Below, one piece after another: positions 26,372-35,062 of a DNA stretch of 64,000 nt (positions within the stretch are counted from its first letter, which is position 1; each line of letters begins with the position of its first letter). Source of the stretch: Microthrixaceae bacterium. GTDB lineage: Bacteria; Actinomycetota; Acidimicrobiia; Acidimicrobiales; Iamiaceae. The position numbers and the translations under genes are program-made. Under the pieces are notes generated by a model, which saw only the letters and a list, made by a program, of their open reading frames with translations, made no database searches and had not been told where the DNA came from. The DNA lies in contig JADJDU010000001.1 in assembly GCA_016702505.1 (NCBI GenBank), forward strand, positions 310,001 to 374,000, read 5' to 3'.

Positions 26372-27775
26372 TCAGAGGTCTTCGGGGGTGGCGAAGTGCC
26401 CGGCGATAGCGGTGGCGGCCGCGACCGCCGGTGACACCAGGTGGGTGCGACCTCCCCGGCCTTGGCGGCCTTCGAAGTTGCGGTTGCTGGTGGATGCAGA
26501 CCGTTCACCGGGAGCGAGCTTGTCGGGGTTCATGGCCAGACACATCGAACAGCCCGGGTCCCTCCAGTCGAACCCGGCTTCGGTGATGACCCGGTCGAGA
26601 CCCTCGGCCTCGGCCTGGGCCTTGACCGCCCACGACCCAGGAACGACCAGGGTGCGGAGGCCCGAGGCCACCCGTCGGCCCCTGGCCACCTCGGCCACGG
26701 CGCGCAGGTCCTCGATGCGGCCGTTGGTGCACGAGCCGATGAACACGGTGTCGACCGCCACGTCCTTGAGCGGCGTGCCGGCGGTGAGGCCCATGTACTC
26801 CAGGGCCCGTTCGGCCGCGTTGCGTTCGACGGGATCGGCGAACGTGTTCGGGTCGGGGACTCGGGCGGTTATCGGTGCGACCTGGCCGGGGTTGGTACCC
26901 CAGGAGATGTGGGGGGCGATCTCTGCTGCATCGAGGCGCACCTCCTTGTCGAAGGTGGCGTCGGGATCGGTTCCCAGGGTCTTCCAGTAGGCCACGGCCT
27001 CGTCCCAGGCGGCACCGCTGGGGGCGTGGGGGCGTCCCTGGAGGTAGTCGAAGGTGGTCTGATCTGGGGCGATCATGCCGGCTTTGGCCCCCGCTTCGAT
27101 CGACATGTTGCACACTGTCATGCGGCCTTCCATCGACAGCGCCTCGATGGCAGAGCCCCGGTACTCGGCGATGTGGCCTATGCCGCCACCGGTACCGATC
27201 CGGCCCAAGATGGCCAAGATGATGTCTTTGGCCGTGCTACCCGCGGGCAGGTCGCCGTCGACGGTGATGGCCAGCGTGCGAGCCGCGGCCTGGGGCAGGG
27301 TCTGGGTGGCCAGGACATGTTCCACCTCGCTGGTGCCGATGCCGAAGGCCAAGGCCCCGAAGGCTCCGTGGGTCGAGGTGTGGGAGTCACCGCACACCAC
27401 GGTCATCCCCGGCAGAGTGAGGCCCTGTTCGGGGCCGATGATGTGGACGATTCCCTGTCCGGGGGTGCCCATGGGGTGGATGGTGATGCCGAACTCGGCG
27501 CAGTTGGCCCGCAGGGTTTCGACCTGCTTGCGCGAGATGGGGTCGGCGATCTCAAGGTGGGTGTCTTGGGTGGGGACATTGTGGTCCTCGGTCGCCACCG
27601 TCAGTTCGGGGTGCCGGACGGTACGGCCGTTGAGCCGGAGGCCGTCGAAGGCCTGAGGGCTGGTGACCTCGTGTACGAGGTGGAGGTCGATGAACAACAG
27701 GTCGGGCTCACCTGGTTGACGGGACACGACGTGGGCGTCCCACACCTTCTGGCTCAGGGTCTTGGGGGCGGTCAT
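26372..27775 (-). CDS. leuC: 3-isopropylmalate dehydratase large subunit
   Basis: 467 residues, aconitase-family iron-sulfur enzyme. Seen: MTAPKTLSQKVWDAHVV start, HLVHEVTSPQAF, VVCGDSHTSTHGAFGALAFG, the [4Fe-4S] ligands in IGSCTNGR and in GCSMCLAMN, and STSNRNFEGRQGRGG near the end. It carries out the isomerisation step of leucine synthesis and, with citramalate from CimA, the parallel step toward isoleucine. It diverges from an IclR-type regulator across a perfect palindrome, which suggests that the regulator controls it. Confidence 0.95.
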   Translation of the reverse strand: MTAPKTLSQKVWDAHVVSRQPGEPDLLFIDLHLVHEVTSPQAFDGLRLNGRTVRHPELTVATEDHNVPTQDTHLEIADPISRKQVETLRANCAEFGITIHPMGTPGQGIVHIIGPEQGLTLPGMTVVCGDSHTSTHGAFGALAFGIGTSEVEHVLATQTLPQAAARTLAITVDGDLPAGSTAKDIILAILGRIGTGGGIGHIAEYRGSAIEALSMEGRMTVCNMSIEAGAKAGMIAPDQTTFDYLQGRPHAPSGAAWDEAVAYWKTLGTDPDATFDKEVRLDAAEIAPHISWGTNPGQVAPITARVPDPNTFADPVERNAAERALEYMGLTAGTPLKDVAVDTVFIGSCTNGRIEDLRAVAEVARGRRVASGLRTLVVPGSWAVKAQAEAEGLDRVITEAGFDWRDPGCSMCLAMNPDKLAPGERSASTSNRNFEGRQGRGGRTHLVSPAVAAATAIAGHFATPEDL

Positions 27776-27810
27776 GGCGTTTCCTCGTGACGGTGGCGGC
27801 GAGTTGGATG

Positions 27811-27827
27811 ATCTCAATATTTGAGAT
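27811..27827. promoter_or_regulatory. palindromic operator between leuC and the IclR-type gene
   Basis: ATCTCAA-TAT-TTGAGAT is a perfect 7-3-7 palindrome. A second half-like site (GTTCTCAACT) follows at 27831-27840, right at the regulator start. It is placed to cover both divergent promoters. In Streptomyces and Corynebacterium an IclR-type protein (NdgR/LtbR) sits divergent to leuCD and controls it, so the arrangement is a familiar one. Confidence 0.65.
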
Positions 27828-27841
27828 ACGGTTCTCAACTA

Positions 27842-28555
27842 ATGGGAATGACTCTACCCCGAGGCGATCGGTCATCCAAGCCGGGCCCGCCCGCAGCCTT
27901 CGATGCCGTCAACGTTTCAGGGGTGGGCGTGCTGGACAAGTCGATGGCGGTCATCGAAGCGGTCGCAGTGGCCCGATCCCCATGTTCGTTGGCAGACCTG
28001 GTCGACGCCACCGGCTTCTCCAGGGCCACCACCCACCGGCTGGCCGTGGCCCTGGAGGCGCACCGGCTATTGCGCCGCACCGGGGACGGCCGGTTCTCGC
28101 TGGGGCCACGGTTGGCCACCCTCGGTCGAGCTGCCGCCGACGACTGGCCGTTGGCCGACCTGGCCCGGCCCGCGCTCGAGGACTTGCGAGACAAAACCGG
28201 CGAGAGCGTGCAGCTCTACGTCCGTGAGGGGGACCACCGCGTGTGCCTGGTCTCGCTGCACTCAGGTCATGAGCTGCGCACCATCGTCGACGAAGGGGCG
28301 CGCCTTCCGTTGGGACGCGGGTCGGCGGGCCGTCTGCTCGCCGGCGGTGTTGCCGACCTCGGCTATGCCTTCAGCCTCGGTGAACGAGCCCCGGGGGTCG
28401 GGTCGGTGAGCGCACCGGTGGTGGTAGATGGTGACCTGGTGGCCGCGGTCGGGATTTCGGGTCCCCTGGACCGACTGGGGGAAGACCCGGGACCGGTGTT
28501 CGGCCCCGCGGTGGTGGCCACCGCCCAGGCCGTCGCCCGCGCGCTTACGCCGTAA
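27842..28555 (+). CDS. IclR-family regulator of leuCD (NdgR/LtbR-like)
   Basis: 237 residues. A winged helix-turn-helix lies near residues 28-85 (VLDKSMAVIEAVAVARSPCS, then LADLVDATGFSRATTHRLAV), followed by the IclR effector domain (LGPRLATLGRAAADDWPLAD, ESVQLYVREGDHRVCLVS, SAPVVVDGDLVAAVGISGPL). Divergence from leuC over a palindrome places it as the local leucine regulator. Start ATG 27842 or 27848; the TTG at 27821 lies inside the operator. Effector unknown; leucine or an intermediate is plausible. Confidence 0.85.
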   Translation: MGMTLPRGDRSSKPGPPAAFDAVNVSGVGVLDKSMAVIEAVAVARSPCSLADLVDATGFSRATTHRLAVALEAHRLLRRTGDGRFSLGPRLATLGRAAADDWPLADLARPALEDLRDKTGESVQLYVREGDHRVCLVSLHSGHELRTIVDEGARLPLGRGSAGRLLAGGVADLGYAFSLGERAPGVGSVSAPVVVDGDLVAAVGISGPLDRLGEDPGPVFGPAVVATAQAVARALTP

Positions 28556-28635
28556 AGCACGACGAGATGTGACCAACCCACTCGCGGCCTAGGGCAGCCT
28601 TAGGGGCGAGTCAACCTGAGCCTTCGAGCACGATT

Positions 28636-28650
28636 CACCGATCTTCGGTG
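28636..28650. terminator. short hairpin between convergent iclR-type gene and greA
   Basis: CACCGA-TCT-TCGGTG, a 6-base stem, in the 113-base gap between convergent genes. It may end both transcripts; no T-run. Confidence 0.35.
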
Positions 28651-28668
28651 GATCCAGGTTGGGGCGGA

Positions 28669-29172
28669 TCAGCCGGTTCGCTGTTCGCGCACGAACTCGT
28701 CGACCGACACGATCTCGGCGACCTCGACCGACAACACCGCCCCACTGGGGGTCTCGTAGCTGACGATGTCGCCCACCGCGTGACCGATCAGCGCAGCACC
28801 GAGCGGTGATCCTGGTGACATCACGTCGACGCCGTCGACCCGCTCCTCGATAGAGCCGAGAAGGTAGTGCTCGACGCCTTCGTCTCCCTCGTAGCGGAGA
28901 CCTACCACCACACCGGTCTGGACCGATTCCAACGCCCCGGTCTGCACGATCTCGGCGTTCTCGATCAGTTTGGCCAAGTGGATGATCCGGCCTTCCATCT
29001 TCCCCTGCTCTTCCTTGGCGGCGTGGTAGTCGCCGTTCTCGGACAGGTCACCGAGCTCTCGCGCCGCCTCGATCTTGCGAGCGATCTCGAGACGACCTCG
29101 GGTAACGAGGTCGTCGTGTTCCTCCTTGAGCCGATCGAATGCAGCCTGGGACAGGTGGACGGTGTCTGCCAT
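28669..29172 (-). CDS. greA: transcription elongation factor GreA
   Basis: 167 residues. N-terminal coiled coil with the acidic tip needed for RNA cleavage (ARELGDLSENGDYHAAKEEQ), then the FKBP-like C-terminal domain (VGDIVSYETPSGAVLSVEV). It binds the RNA polymerase secondary channel and rescues backtracked complexes. The start is the ATG ending at 29172 (MADTVHLSQAAFDRLKEEHD); upstream residues in the open frame are not conserved. Slightly divergent C-terminus compared with the standard YxVVGxxEAD form. Confidence 0.92.
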   Translation of the reverse strand: MADTVHLSQAAFDRLKEEHDDLVTRGRLEIARKIEAARELGDLSENGDYHAAKEEQGKMEGRIIHLAKLIENAEIVQTGALESVQTGVVVGLRYEGDEGVEHYLLGSIEERVDGVDVMSPGSPLGAALIGHAVGDIVSYETPSGAVLSVEVAEIVSVDEFVREQRTG

Positions 29173-29287
29173 CTGCCCAACGTTAGAGGTTCCGGCACCA
29201 GGCACAGCCGTGACCCGATTGTCCCCACTCACCGGCAGCGAGCTGGATCGCATGGACACTGGGGTCGACCGCATTTGGTCCCGAGGG

Positions 29288-30949
29288 TCAGATGGCTGGG
29301 CGAGCCCCACGACGGATAACCGAGAACACCGCGACCCCGGCGGCGAGGACCACGAAGACTGCGGTGAGGGCATCGCCCTGGTACGCCGATTTGATCACGT
29401 CCATGGCGTTGCCGGCACCGTCCCACAGAGGAACGTCCAAGCCCAGTTCGGAGATGGCCAGAGACCGAGCGATGAAGTACTGCGAGATCGACAACGAGAT
29501 CAAGGTGAGCACTCCGGCCAGGCCAGCCAGGGTCGCCGAGCCCTTGCGAGATCCAACGAGAACGGCCTGACCCACCAGCGCCCCGAGCAGGATGGACAGA
29601 TATGGGAACTGGCGTTGGGTCATGGCCACCACCAACCACCAAACACACCCGGCTAAGGCGGCGCCAGCCATGCCCACCAGAACCCCATCGGCCACCCGAG
29701 ACGGTGACGGCTCGGCTGTACCACCCACGCTAGCCGCAGCCGTCGGATTGGCGCCCCGTGTGGTCTCGACCGTTGGTCCCGGCCCAATCGCCCCGGGGAT
29801 GGACACGGGCGGAGCCATGGCCGAGGCCGCCGGGGCCGAGGCCGGAGGCGGTGGGCTCGGGTTCTGTGCTCCCGGTACCAGCGGCGGAATGATCGATGGA
29901 CCACCGGCAGGCCGGGTGGGCAGTCCAGCGAGGGTGGAACCTGGCGTCGAAGGTCGTTGCGGGGCGACGGGTATCGGCGCGTCGGGTGACATGGTCAGCG
30001 GCCCGACCGGGGCACCGGCTAGGTCGGCTGGACCGGTGGAGGCGGCCAGATCGTTTCCGGCACGACGGGCCCGAATCGATGGGCGTCGCCGTGATGTCGA
30101 ATCCCGAGATGGTTGGGCGAAGGAGAACCCGCCGCTGGACCCGTTGGTGGTGGTGGGCTCCTCGGCGCCGGTAGGGCCAGCGTCGTTCGCCGCTCCTGCC
30201 GAGCGCGCCACCATCGGGGGCAATGCCGTGCCGGGCTCGCTGGCCTGAGCGGCCTGAGCCTCGGAGTCGACCCCGGCATCACTCTGGGCATCGGTAACAG
30301 GATCTCGGTCTCCGTCCTCCTCCATCTGGATCAGGTCGCCGATGAGGTACTGGGCGTCGATGGGCGGAGGGATCACCACTTGGTGAGATTCGGGCCCGTC
30401 ACCGGATGCCCGGTCGGTACCCGACATCACGGCCTCAGGAACCGGGGCGGGTGAAATCGGGGTCGACGGAGACGACCGAGACGACGGGGTCGAGAAGTTC
30501 GAGGGAAGGAAGGCCCGGGGGGTCCGTACCGCCGGCAGTTCATCAGCGGGATCGACGACACCTGATGCGGGCGGTACCGGCGGAGGTGATGCGGGAGGTG
30601 GTGGAGGTGCTGGCGGTGCCAAGTCGGCGCCGAAGGGTGGGATCTCCCTGGGGCCGGGCTCGGCGTGGATGGGGGAGTCGAACCGGGCTTCCAGCGGCGG
30701 GCCCAAACTCGAGTCACCCTCGGCGGAACCGATCGACCGAGCTGAGGAGGTGCTCTCCTCAGCCGGAGGTGGGGGCAGCCCGGGGCTCGTGGAAGGAGGA
30801 ACGCCCGGATCCGGGGGTGGGGGAAGGGCGGCCCGGGCGCTGGGGTCATCGGCATAGGGCAGGTCGAAGATGTTCTCCGAACTGGCACCGGTGAACGGCA
30901 GCAGGGAAGGTGGTGCGTCGGGATCAGCGTGAGGGTTGTCGGGGGCCAT
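29288..30949 (-). CDS. proline-rich protein with four C-terminal membrane helices
   Basis: About 553 residues, not recognised. The first 420 residues are low complexity, rich in Pro, Ala, Ser and Asp, with PPPP runs. The C-terminus has four hydrophobic helices (GVLVGMAGAALAGCVWWLVV, YLSILLGALVGQAVLVGS, LAGLAGVLTLISLSISQYFI, DALTAVFVVLAAGVAVFSVI). The probable start is the ATG ending at 30949; 30976 and 31027 are alternatives. The ending suggests a small membrane domain on a disordered cytoplasmic tail. It diverges from the leuB leader region. Function unknown. Confidence 0.6.
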   Translation of the reverse strand: MAPDNPHADPDAPPSLLPFTGASSENIFDLPYADDPSARAALPPPPDPGVPPSTSPGLPPPPAEESTSSARSIGSAEGDSSLGPPLEARFDSPIHAEPGPREIPPFGADLAPPAPPPPPASPPPVPPASGVVDPADELPAVRTPRAFLPSNFSTPSSRSSPSTPISPAPVPEAVMSGTDRASGDGPESHQVVIPPPIDAQYLIGDLIQMEEDGDRDPVTDAQSDAGVDSEAQAAQASEPGTALPPMVARSAGAANDAGPTGAEEPTTTNGSSGGFSFAQPSRDSTSRRRPSIRARRAGNDLAASTGPADLAGAPVGPLTMSPDAPIPVAPQRPSTPGSTLAGLPTRPAGGPSIIPPLVPGAQNPSPPPPASAPAASAMAPPVSIPGAIGPGPTVETTRGANPTAAASVGGTAEPSPSRVADGVLVGMAGAALAGCVWWLVVAMTQRQFPYLSILLGALVGQAVLVGSRKGSATLAGLAGVLTLISLSISQYFIARSLAISELGLDVPLWDGAGNAMDVIKSAYQGDALTAVFVVLAAGVAVFSVIRRGARPAI

Positions 30950-31059
30950 CGCTCGTCTGTCACCTCGGGGCTGCATCGGCGCAGTCCGTCCTGCACCTAT
31001 CGGCCCCAGCCTCCGATCCGTGAACATTGCCGCATCATCGCCGCGGATGGTGTAACTGG

Positions 31060-31090
31060 TTGCCCGGCACCGTGGGCCTCGGCGTACACT
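31060..31090 (+). promoter_or_regulatory. promoter of the leuB operon leader
   Basis: TTGCCC (31060-31065) and TACACT (31085-31090) with a 19-base spacer. The leader peptide ATG at 31097 lies where transcription should begin, so the leader mRNA is probably leaderless. Confidence 0.5.
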
Positions 31091-31096
31091 GGGGTC

Positions 31097-31132
31097 ATGT
31101 CCCGCCCCGCCCTGGTAATCGTCATCGGGTAG
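31097..31132 (+). CDS. leader peptide of the leuB-ilvE-cimA attenuator
   Basis: Eleven codons encoding MSRPALVIVIG, then TAG. Five consecutive branched-chain residues (Leu-Val-Ile-Val-Ile) stand two codons before the stop, the layout of ribosome-sensing leader peptides. It starts six bases after a TACACT -10 box and has no ribosome binding site. Its stop codon overlaps the first base of a 9-base-pair hairpin, which a stalled ribosome would disturb. Confidence 0.75.
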   Translation: MSRPALVIVIG

Positions 31133-31187
31133 CGCACACCGAAGTCGTCGGTGTGCGCACGAGCCGTCCACTTCGGTGGGCGGCTTT
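31132..31187 (+). promoter_or_regulatory. transcription attenuator: alternative hairpins
   Basis: Hairpin 1: GCGCACACC (31132-31140) with GGTGTGCGC (31150-31158). Hairpin 2, the terminator: GCCGTCCAC (31163-31171), TTCG loop, GTGGGCGGC (31176-31184), then TTTGT. CACCGAAGT (31137-31145), part of hairpin 1, is exactly complementary to ACTTCGGTG (31170-31178), part of hairpin 2. Hairpin 1 therefore protects the terminator, and freeing 31137-31145 allows an antiterminator. This is the standard logic of amino acid attenuation. Confidence 0.75.
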
Positions 31188-31278
31188 GTCGTTGTAGGCA
31201 CAGCATCGTCGCCAGCGGGGCAGCGAATTGATCTCAGAAACCAGAACCGAAGTTGAGAGCACAGAGGAAGGAACAGGC

Positions 31279-32259
31279 GTGACGCACAGGATCGCAGTGA
31301 TCGGTGGAGACGGGATCGGCCCCGAGGTCGTGGCCGAGGCCCTCAAGGTCGTGCGGGCCGCGGGGGTAGACCTCGACACCACCGAGTTCGACCTCGGCGG
31401 TGCCCGATACCTGCGGGACGGCACGATCCTGCCCGACGACGTGCTCGATGAGCTTCGTGGATTCGATGCCATCCTCCTAGGAGCGGTGGGCACGCCCGAC
31501 GTGCCGCCGGGCGTCATCGAGCGCGGCCTGTTGCTCAAGATGCGCTTCGCGCTCGACCAGTACGTGAACCTGCGGCCCTTCAACCTGGCCGACAAGGGCA
31601 TCGACTTCTTGGTGGTGCGTGAGAACACCGAGGGCACCTACGCCGGCGAGGGAGGGTTCCTGCGCAAGGGGACACCCAACGAGATCGCCACTCAGGGCTC
31701 GGTGAACACCAGGCTCGGGGTGGAGCGGGTGATCCGCTACGCCTTCGAGCTGGCCGCGTCGCGCCCCCGCCGGCACCTCACCATGGTCCACAAGACCAAC
31801 GTCCTCACCTTCGCCGGCGACCTGTGGCAGCGGACCTTCGACGAGGTCGGGGCCGAGTTCCCCGAGGTGACCACGGCCTACAACCACGTGGACGCGGCCT
31901 GCATCTTCTTCGTCCAGGATCCCCAGCGCTACGACGTGATCGTCACCGACAACCTGTTCGGCGACATCCTCACCGACCTGGGTGGTGCGGTATCGGGCGG
32001 GATCGGATTCGCCTCCTCGGGGAACCTCGACCCCACCCGGCGAGCCCCGTCGATGTTCGAGCCCGTCCACGGGTCCGCGCCTGACATCGCCGGCCAGGCC
32101 AAGGCCAACCCCATCGCCGCCATCCTGTCGGCCGCCATGATGCTCGAACTGCTCGGCGAGGCCGATGCCGCCGAGCGCATCCGCAAGGCGTGTGCCGCCA
32201 CCACCGAGCTGGCCGCGTCCACCCCCGAGATCGGCGACGCCGTAGCTTCCCGGGTGTAG
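31279..32259 (+). CDS. leuB: 3-isopropylmalate dehydrogenase
   Basis: 326 residues, NAD and metal dependent oxidative decarboxylation in leucine synthesis, and probably methylmalate in the citramalate route. Seen: IAVIGGDGIGPEVVAEALKV, KMRFALDQYVNLRPF, VRENTEGTYAGEGG, VHKTNVLTFAGDLW, DNLFGDILTDLGGAVSGGIG (metal-binding aspartates) and EPVHGSAPDIAGQAKANPIA. GTG 31279 has a good AGGAAGGA site; the ATT-like start further up is not needed. Preceded by the attenuator; first gene of leuB-ilvE-cimA. Confidence 0.94.
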   Translation: MTHRIAVIGGDGIGPEVVAEALKVVRAAGVDLDTTEFDLGGARYLRDGTILPDDVLDELRGFDAILLGAVGTPDVPPGVIERGLLLKMRFALDQYVNLRPFNLADKGIDFLVVRENTEGTYAGEGGFLRKGTPNEIATQGSVNTRLGVERVIRYAFELAASRPRRHLTMVHKTNVLTFAGDLWQRTFDEVGAEFPEVTTAYNHVDAACIFFVQDPQRYDVIVTDNLFGDILTDLGGAVSGGIGFASSGNLDPTRRAPSMFEPVHGSAPDIAGQAKANPIAAILSAAMMLELLGEADAAERIRKACAATTELAASTPEIGDAVASRV

Positions 32260-32414
32260 CCCTGATTCCGCCCGACCCGGCCTCGGTTCTACCGACCAGG
32301 TCTCCATAAGACCCTCCAGACCAACCCCCACAAGTTGCAGCACCGCCGGTGAGTCCGGCGTTCGAGTCCGATAACGGCGCCGACCAGCGCCTTGCACCCA
32401 CGAGGGAAAACCCC

Positions 32415-33332
32415 ATGCCCATCACCCCTACCGAGAAGATCTGGATGAACGGCGAGCTCGTCGACTGGGATTCGGCCCAGATCCATGTCCTCACCCACTC
32501 CCTGCACTACGGCATGGGCGTGTTCGAAGGCATCCGGGCCTATGAGACGGCCGACGGCCCTGCGGTGTTCCGCCTCACCGAGCACATGGAGCGACTCCAC
32601 AACTCGGCTCGGATCTTGATGATGGACCTGCCCTACACGGTCGAAGAGCTGGTCGAGGCCACCAAGGACGTGGTCCGGGCCAGCGGCCTGTCGAGTTGCT
32701 ACATCCGTCCCATCGCCTACTACGGCTACGGCGAGATGGGTCTCAACACGCTGCCGTGCTCGGTCGACGTGGCCATTGCCTGCTGGCCGTGGGGCGCCTA
32801 CCTAGGGGATGACGCGCTCACCAAGGGCATCCGCCTCAAGACCTCGTCGTGGACCCGTCACGACCACAACACCATGCCCCCGGCGGCCAAGACCACCGGC
32901 AACTACGTCAACTCCTCGTTGGCCAAGGTTGAAGCCCTCAAGGCCGGCTATGACGAGGCCATCATGTTGAACCGGGCCGGGCTCATCAGCGAGTGCACCG
33001 GAGAGAACGTGTTCGTGGCTCGCCATGGCAAGTTGCTGAGCCCGCCGCTGTCGTCGGGAGCGTTGGAGGGGATCACCCAGAACAGCGTCATGACCATCGC
33101 TCGCGACCTGGGTTACGAGTGTGAGCTGAGCGAGATCGCCTGCTCCGACGTGTACGTCGTTGAGGAGATGTTCTTGTGTGGCACCGCGGCCGAGGTGTCA
33201 GCAGTCAACTCGGTCGACGATCGTCAGATCCCCTGTCCCGGACCCATGACCACCGCCATCGGCGAGGAGTACCACCGCGCCATCAGGGGTCAGGTCGACC
33301 GTTACAAGGACTGGGTCGAACACGTCGGGTGA
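32415..33332 (+). CDS. ilvE: branched-chain amino acid aminotransferase
   Basis: 305 residues, fold type IV PLP aminotransferase for the last step of Leu, Ile and Val synthesis. Seen: IWMNGELVDWDSAQIHVLTH, HYGMGVFEGIRAYET, the cofactor lysine in PPAAKTTGNYVNSSLAKVEA, YDEAIMLNRAGLISECTGEN and MFLCGTAAEVSAV. It begins 155 bases after leuB on the same strand, with no strong terminator between them, and 28 bases separate it from cimA, so it probably shares the leuB transcript. Confidence 0.95.
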   Translation: MPITPTEKIWMNGELVDWDSAQIHVLTHSLHYGMGVFEGIRAYETADGPAVFRLTEHMERLHNSARILMMDLPYTVEELVEATKDVVRASGLSSCYIRPIAYYGYGEMGLNTLPCSVDVAIACWPWGAYLGDDALTKGIRLKTSSWTRHDHNTMPPAAKTTGNYVNSSLAKVEALKAGYDEAIMLNRAGLISECTGENVFVARHGKLLSPPLSSGALEGITQNSVMTIARDLGYECELSEIACSDVYVVEEMFLCGTAAEVSAVNSVDDRQIPCPGPMTTAIGEEYHRAIRGQVDRYKDWVEHVG

Positions 33333-33360
33333 GTCCCGACGGTGAGAAGGTGAGTTGGAG

Positions 33361-34995
33361 ATGAGCGAAGCACAAGAAAACGTCGAGGTACCGGCCCCGG
33401 AGCTCCCTCCCCGGGATCCCGGTCTGCCTGAGGCCGTGGAGATCTACGACACGACCCTGCGCGACGGCGCCCAGCTCGAGGGCATCTCTCTCACCGTCGA
33501 CGACAAGCTGCGCATCGCCGACGCCCTCGACGAGTTGGGCGTGCAGTTCATCGAGGGGGGCTGGCCCGGGGCCAACCCCAAAGACGTCGAGTTCTTCGAA
33601 CGGGCCGGACGGGAGCTTCGCTTCGAGCGTTCCACCTTGGTGGCCTTCGGATCCACCCGCCGCCCCCGCGGCAAGGTCGACGACGACCCGACGTTGCGCA
33701 ACCTCCTCGACGCCGGAACCTCGGCGGTGTGCATCGTGGGCAAGAGCTCGGCGATGCACGTCACCGACACGCTCCGCACCACCCTCGAAGAGGGGGAGGC
33801 GATGGTGGCCGACTCGGTCGACTTCCTGGCCGCGAACGGGGTGCGGGTGCTGTTCGACGCCGAGCACTTCTTCGACGGGTGGAAGCACAACCCCGAGTAC
33901 AGCCTCCGGTTGCTGGAGGCGGCCGCCGAGCACGGGGCCGAGACCCTGGTGCTGTGCGACACCAACGGTGGATCGCTGCCCCACGAGGTCGAGGCCATCG
34001 TGCGGGAGATCACCGGGCACTTCCGAGACGACGTCAAGGTCGGAGTACACCTTCACGACGACACCGGTTGTGGCGTGGCAAACGCCCTGGCCGGAGTGCG
34101 CGGCGGCGCCACCCAGGTGCAGGGCACCATCAACGGGTACGGCGAGCGAACCGGCAACTGCAACCTCACCACCATCATCCCCAACCTCACCCTCAAGATG
34201 GGCGTGAACACCCTGCCCGAGGGGCGGTTGTCTCGGCTGACCGTGGTGTCCAACCGCATCGCCGAGATCGTGAACATCGCGCCGGACCCTCAGGCCCCCT
34301 ACGTGGGTTCATCGGCGTTCGCGCACAAGGCGGGCCTTCACGTGTCGGCCATCGCCCGCCGCAAGGACGCCTACGAGCACATCGATCCGGTGTCGGTGGG
34401 CAACGACACCCATTTCGTGGTGTCGGAGATGGCCGGTAAGGCCACCTTGGACCTCAAGGCTCAGGAGCTGGGTATCCAGCTCGACGGTCCGGGCCTGACC
34501 ACGGTCATGGATGAGCTGAAGCGGCTCGAGCACGAGGGCTACCACTTCGAGGCCGCTGACGGCTCGCTGGAGCTGCTCATGCGTCGGGCCACAGGGTGGA
34601 CTCAGCCGTTCTTCTCGCTGGAGTCGTTCCGGGTGATAGTCAGCGAAGCCGACGAGCTCCGCCATGACACCGAGGCCATCGTGAAGTTGGTGGTGGGCGG
34701 CGAACGGGTGATGCGCATCGGCGAGGGCAACGGCCCGGTCAACGCCTTGGACTCGGCCATTCGTTCAGCCATCGGGTCCCGGTTCCCCCAGCTCGCCAAG
34801 GTGCACCTGACCGACTTCAAGGTGCGGGTGCTGGACACGGCCAAGGGGACCGGTGCGGTCACCCGGGTGCTCATCGACTCCACCGACGGTCGTCACAGCT
34901 GGTCCACGATCGGGGTCAACGAGAACGTCATCCTGGCGGCGTGGCAGGCGCTGGAGGATTCGTTGGTCTACGGGTTGCTCCACGCCGAGGACTGA
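33361..34995 (+). CDS. cimA: (R)-citramalate synthase
   Basis: 544 residues, TIM-barrel acyltransferase condensing pyruvate and acetyl-CoA to citramalate, a threonine-independent route to 2-oxobutyrate and isoleucine. Seen: VEIYDTTLRDGAQLEGISLT, IEGGWPGANPKDVEFFERA, VHLHDDTGCGVANALAGVRG, GTINGYGERTGNCNLTTIIP and the AFAHKAGLHVSAIARR barrel end, followed by the LeuA-type regulatory domain. The GWPGANPKD motif and the length distinguish CimA from LeuA. LeuB and LeuCD in this window can complete the pathway. Start ATG 33361. Confidence 0.94.
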   Translation: MSEAQENVEVPAPELPPRDPGLPEAVEIYDTTLRDGAQLEGISLTVDDKLRIADALDELGVQFIEGGWPGANPKDVEFFERAGRELRFERSTLVAFGSTRRPRGKVDDDPTLRNLLDAGTSAVCIVGKSSAMHVTDTLRTTLEEGEAMVADSVDFLAANGVRVLFDAEHFFDGWKHNPEYSLRLLEAAAEHGAETLVLCDTNGGSLPHEVEAIVREITGHFRDDVKVGVHLHDDTGCGVANALAGVRGGATQVQGTINGYGERTGNCNLTTIIPNLTLKMGVNTLPEGRLSRLTVVSNRIAEIVNIAPDPQAPYVGSSAFAHKAGLHVSAIARRKDAYEHIDPVSVGNDTHFVVSEMAGKATLDLKAQELGIQLDGPGLTTVMDELKRLEHEGYHFEAADGSLELLMRRATGWTQPFFSLESFRVIVSEADELRHDTEAIVKLVVGGERVMRIGEGNGPVNALDSAIRSAIGSRFPQLAKVHLTDFKVRVLDTAKGTGAVTRVLIDSTDGRHSWSTIGVNENVILAAWQALEDSLVYGLLHAED

Positions 34996-35062
34996 GCCGC
35001 GTTCGGCCCGGGCCTGGCCACATGGGGCGATGGCCGGTCTGGGCGCTAGCGTCGAGGCTGTC

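Noticed and set aside
32260..32414. Second attenuator between leuB and ilvE
   Set aside because: Only a short CCGCCGG/CCGGCG pairing; no leader peptide with branched-chain codons or T-run found.
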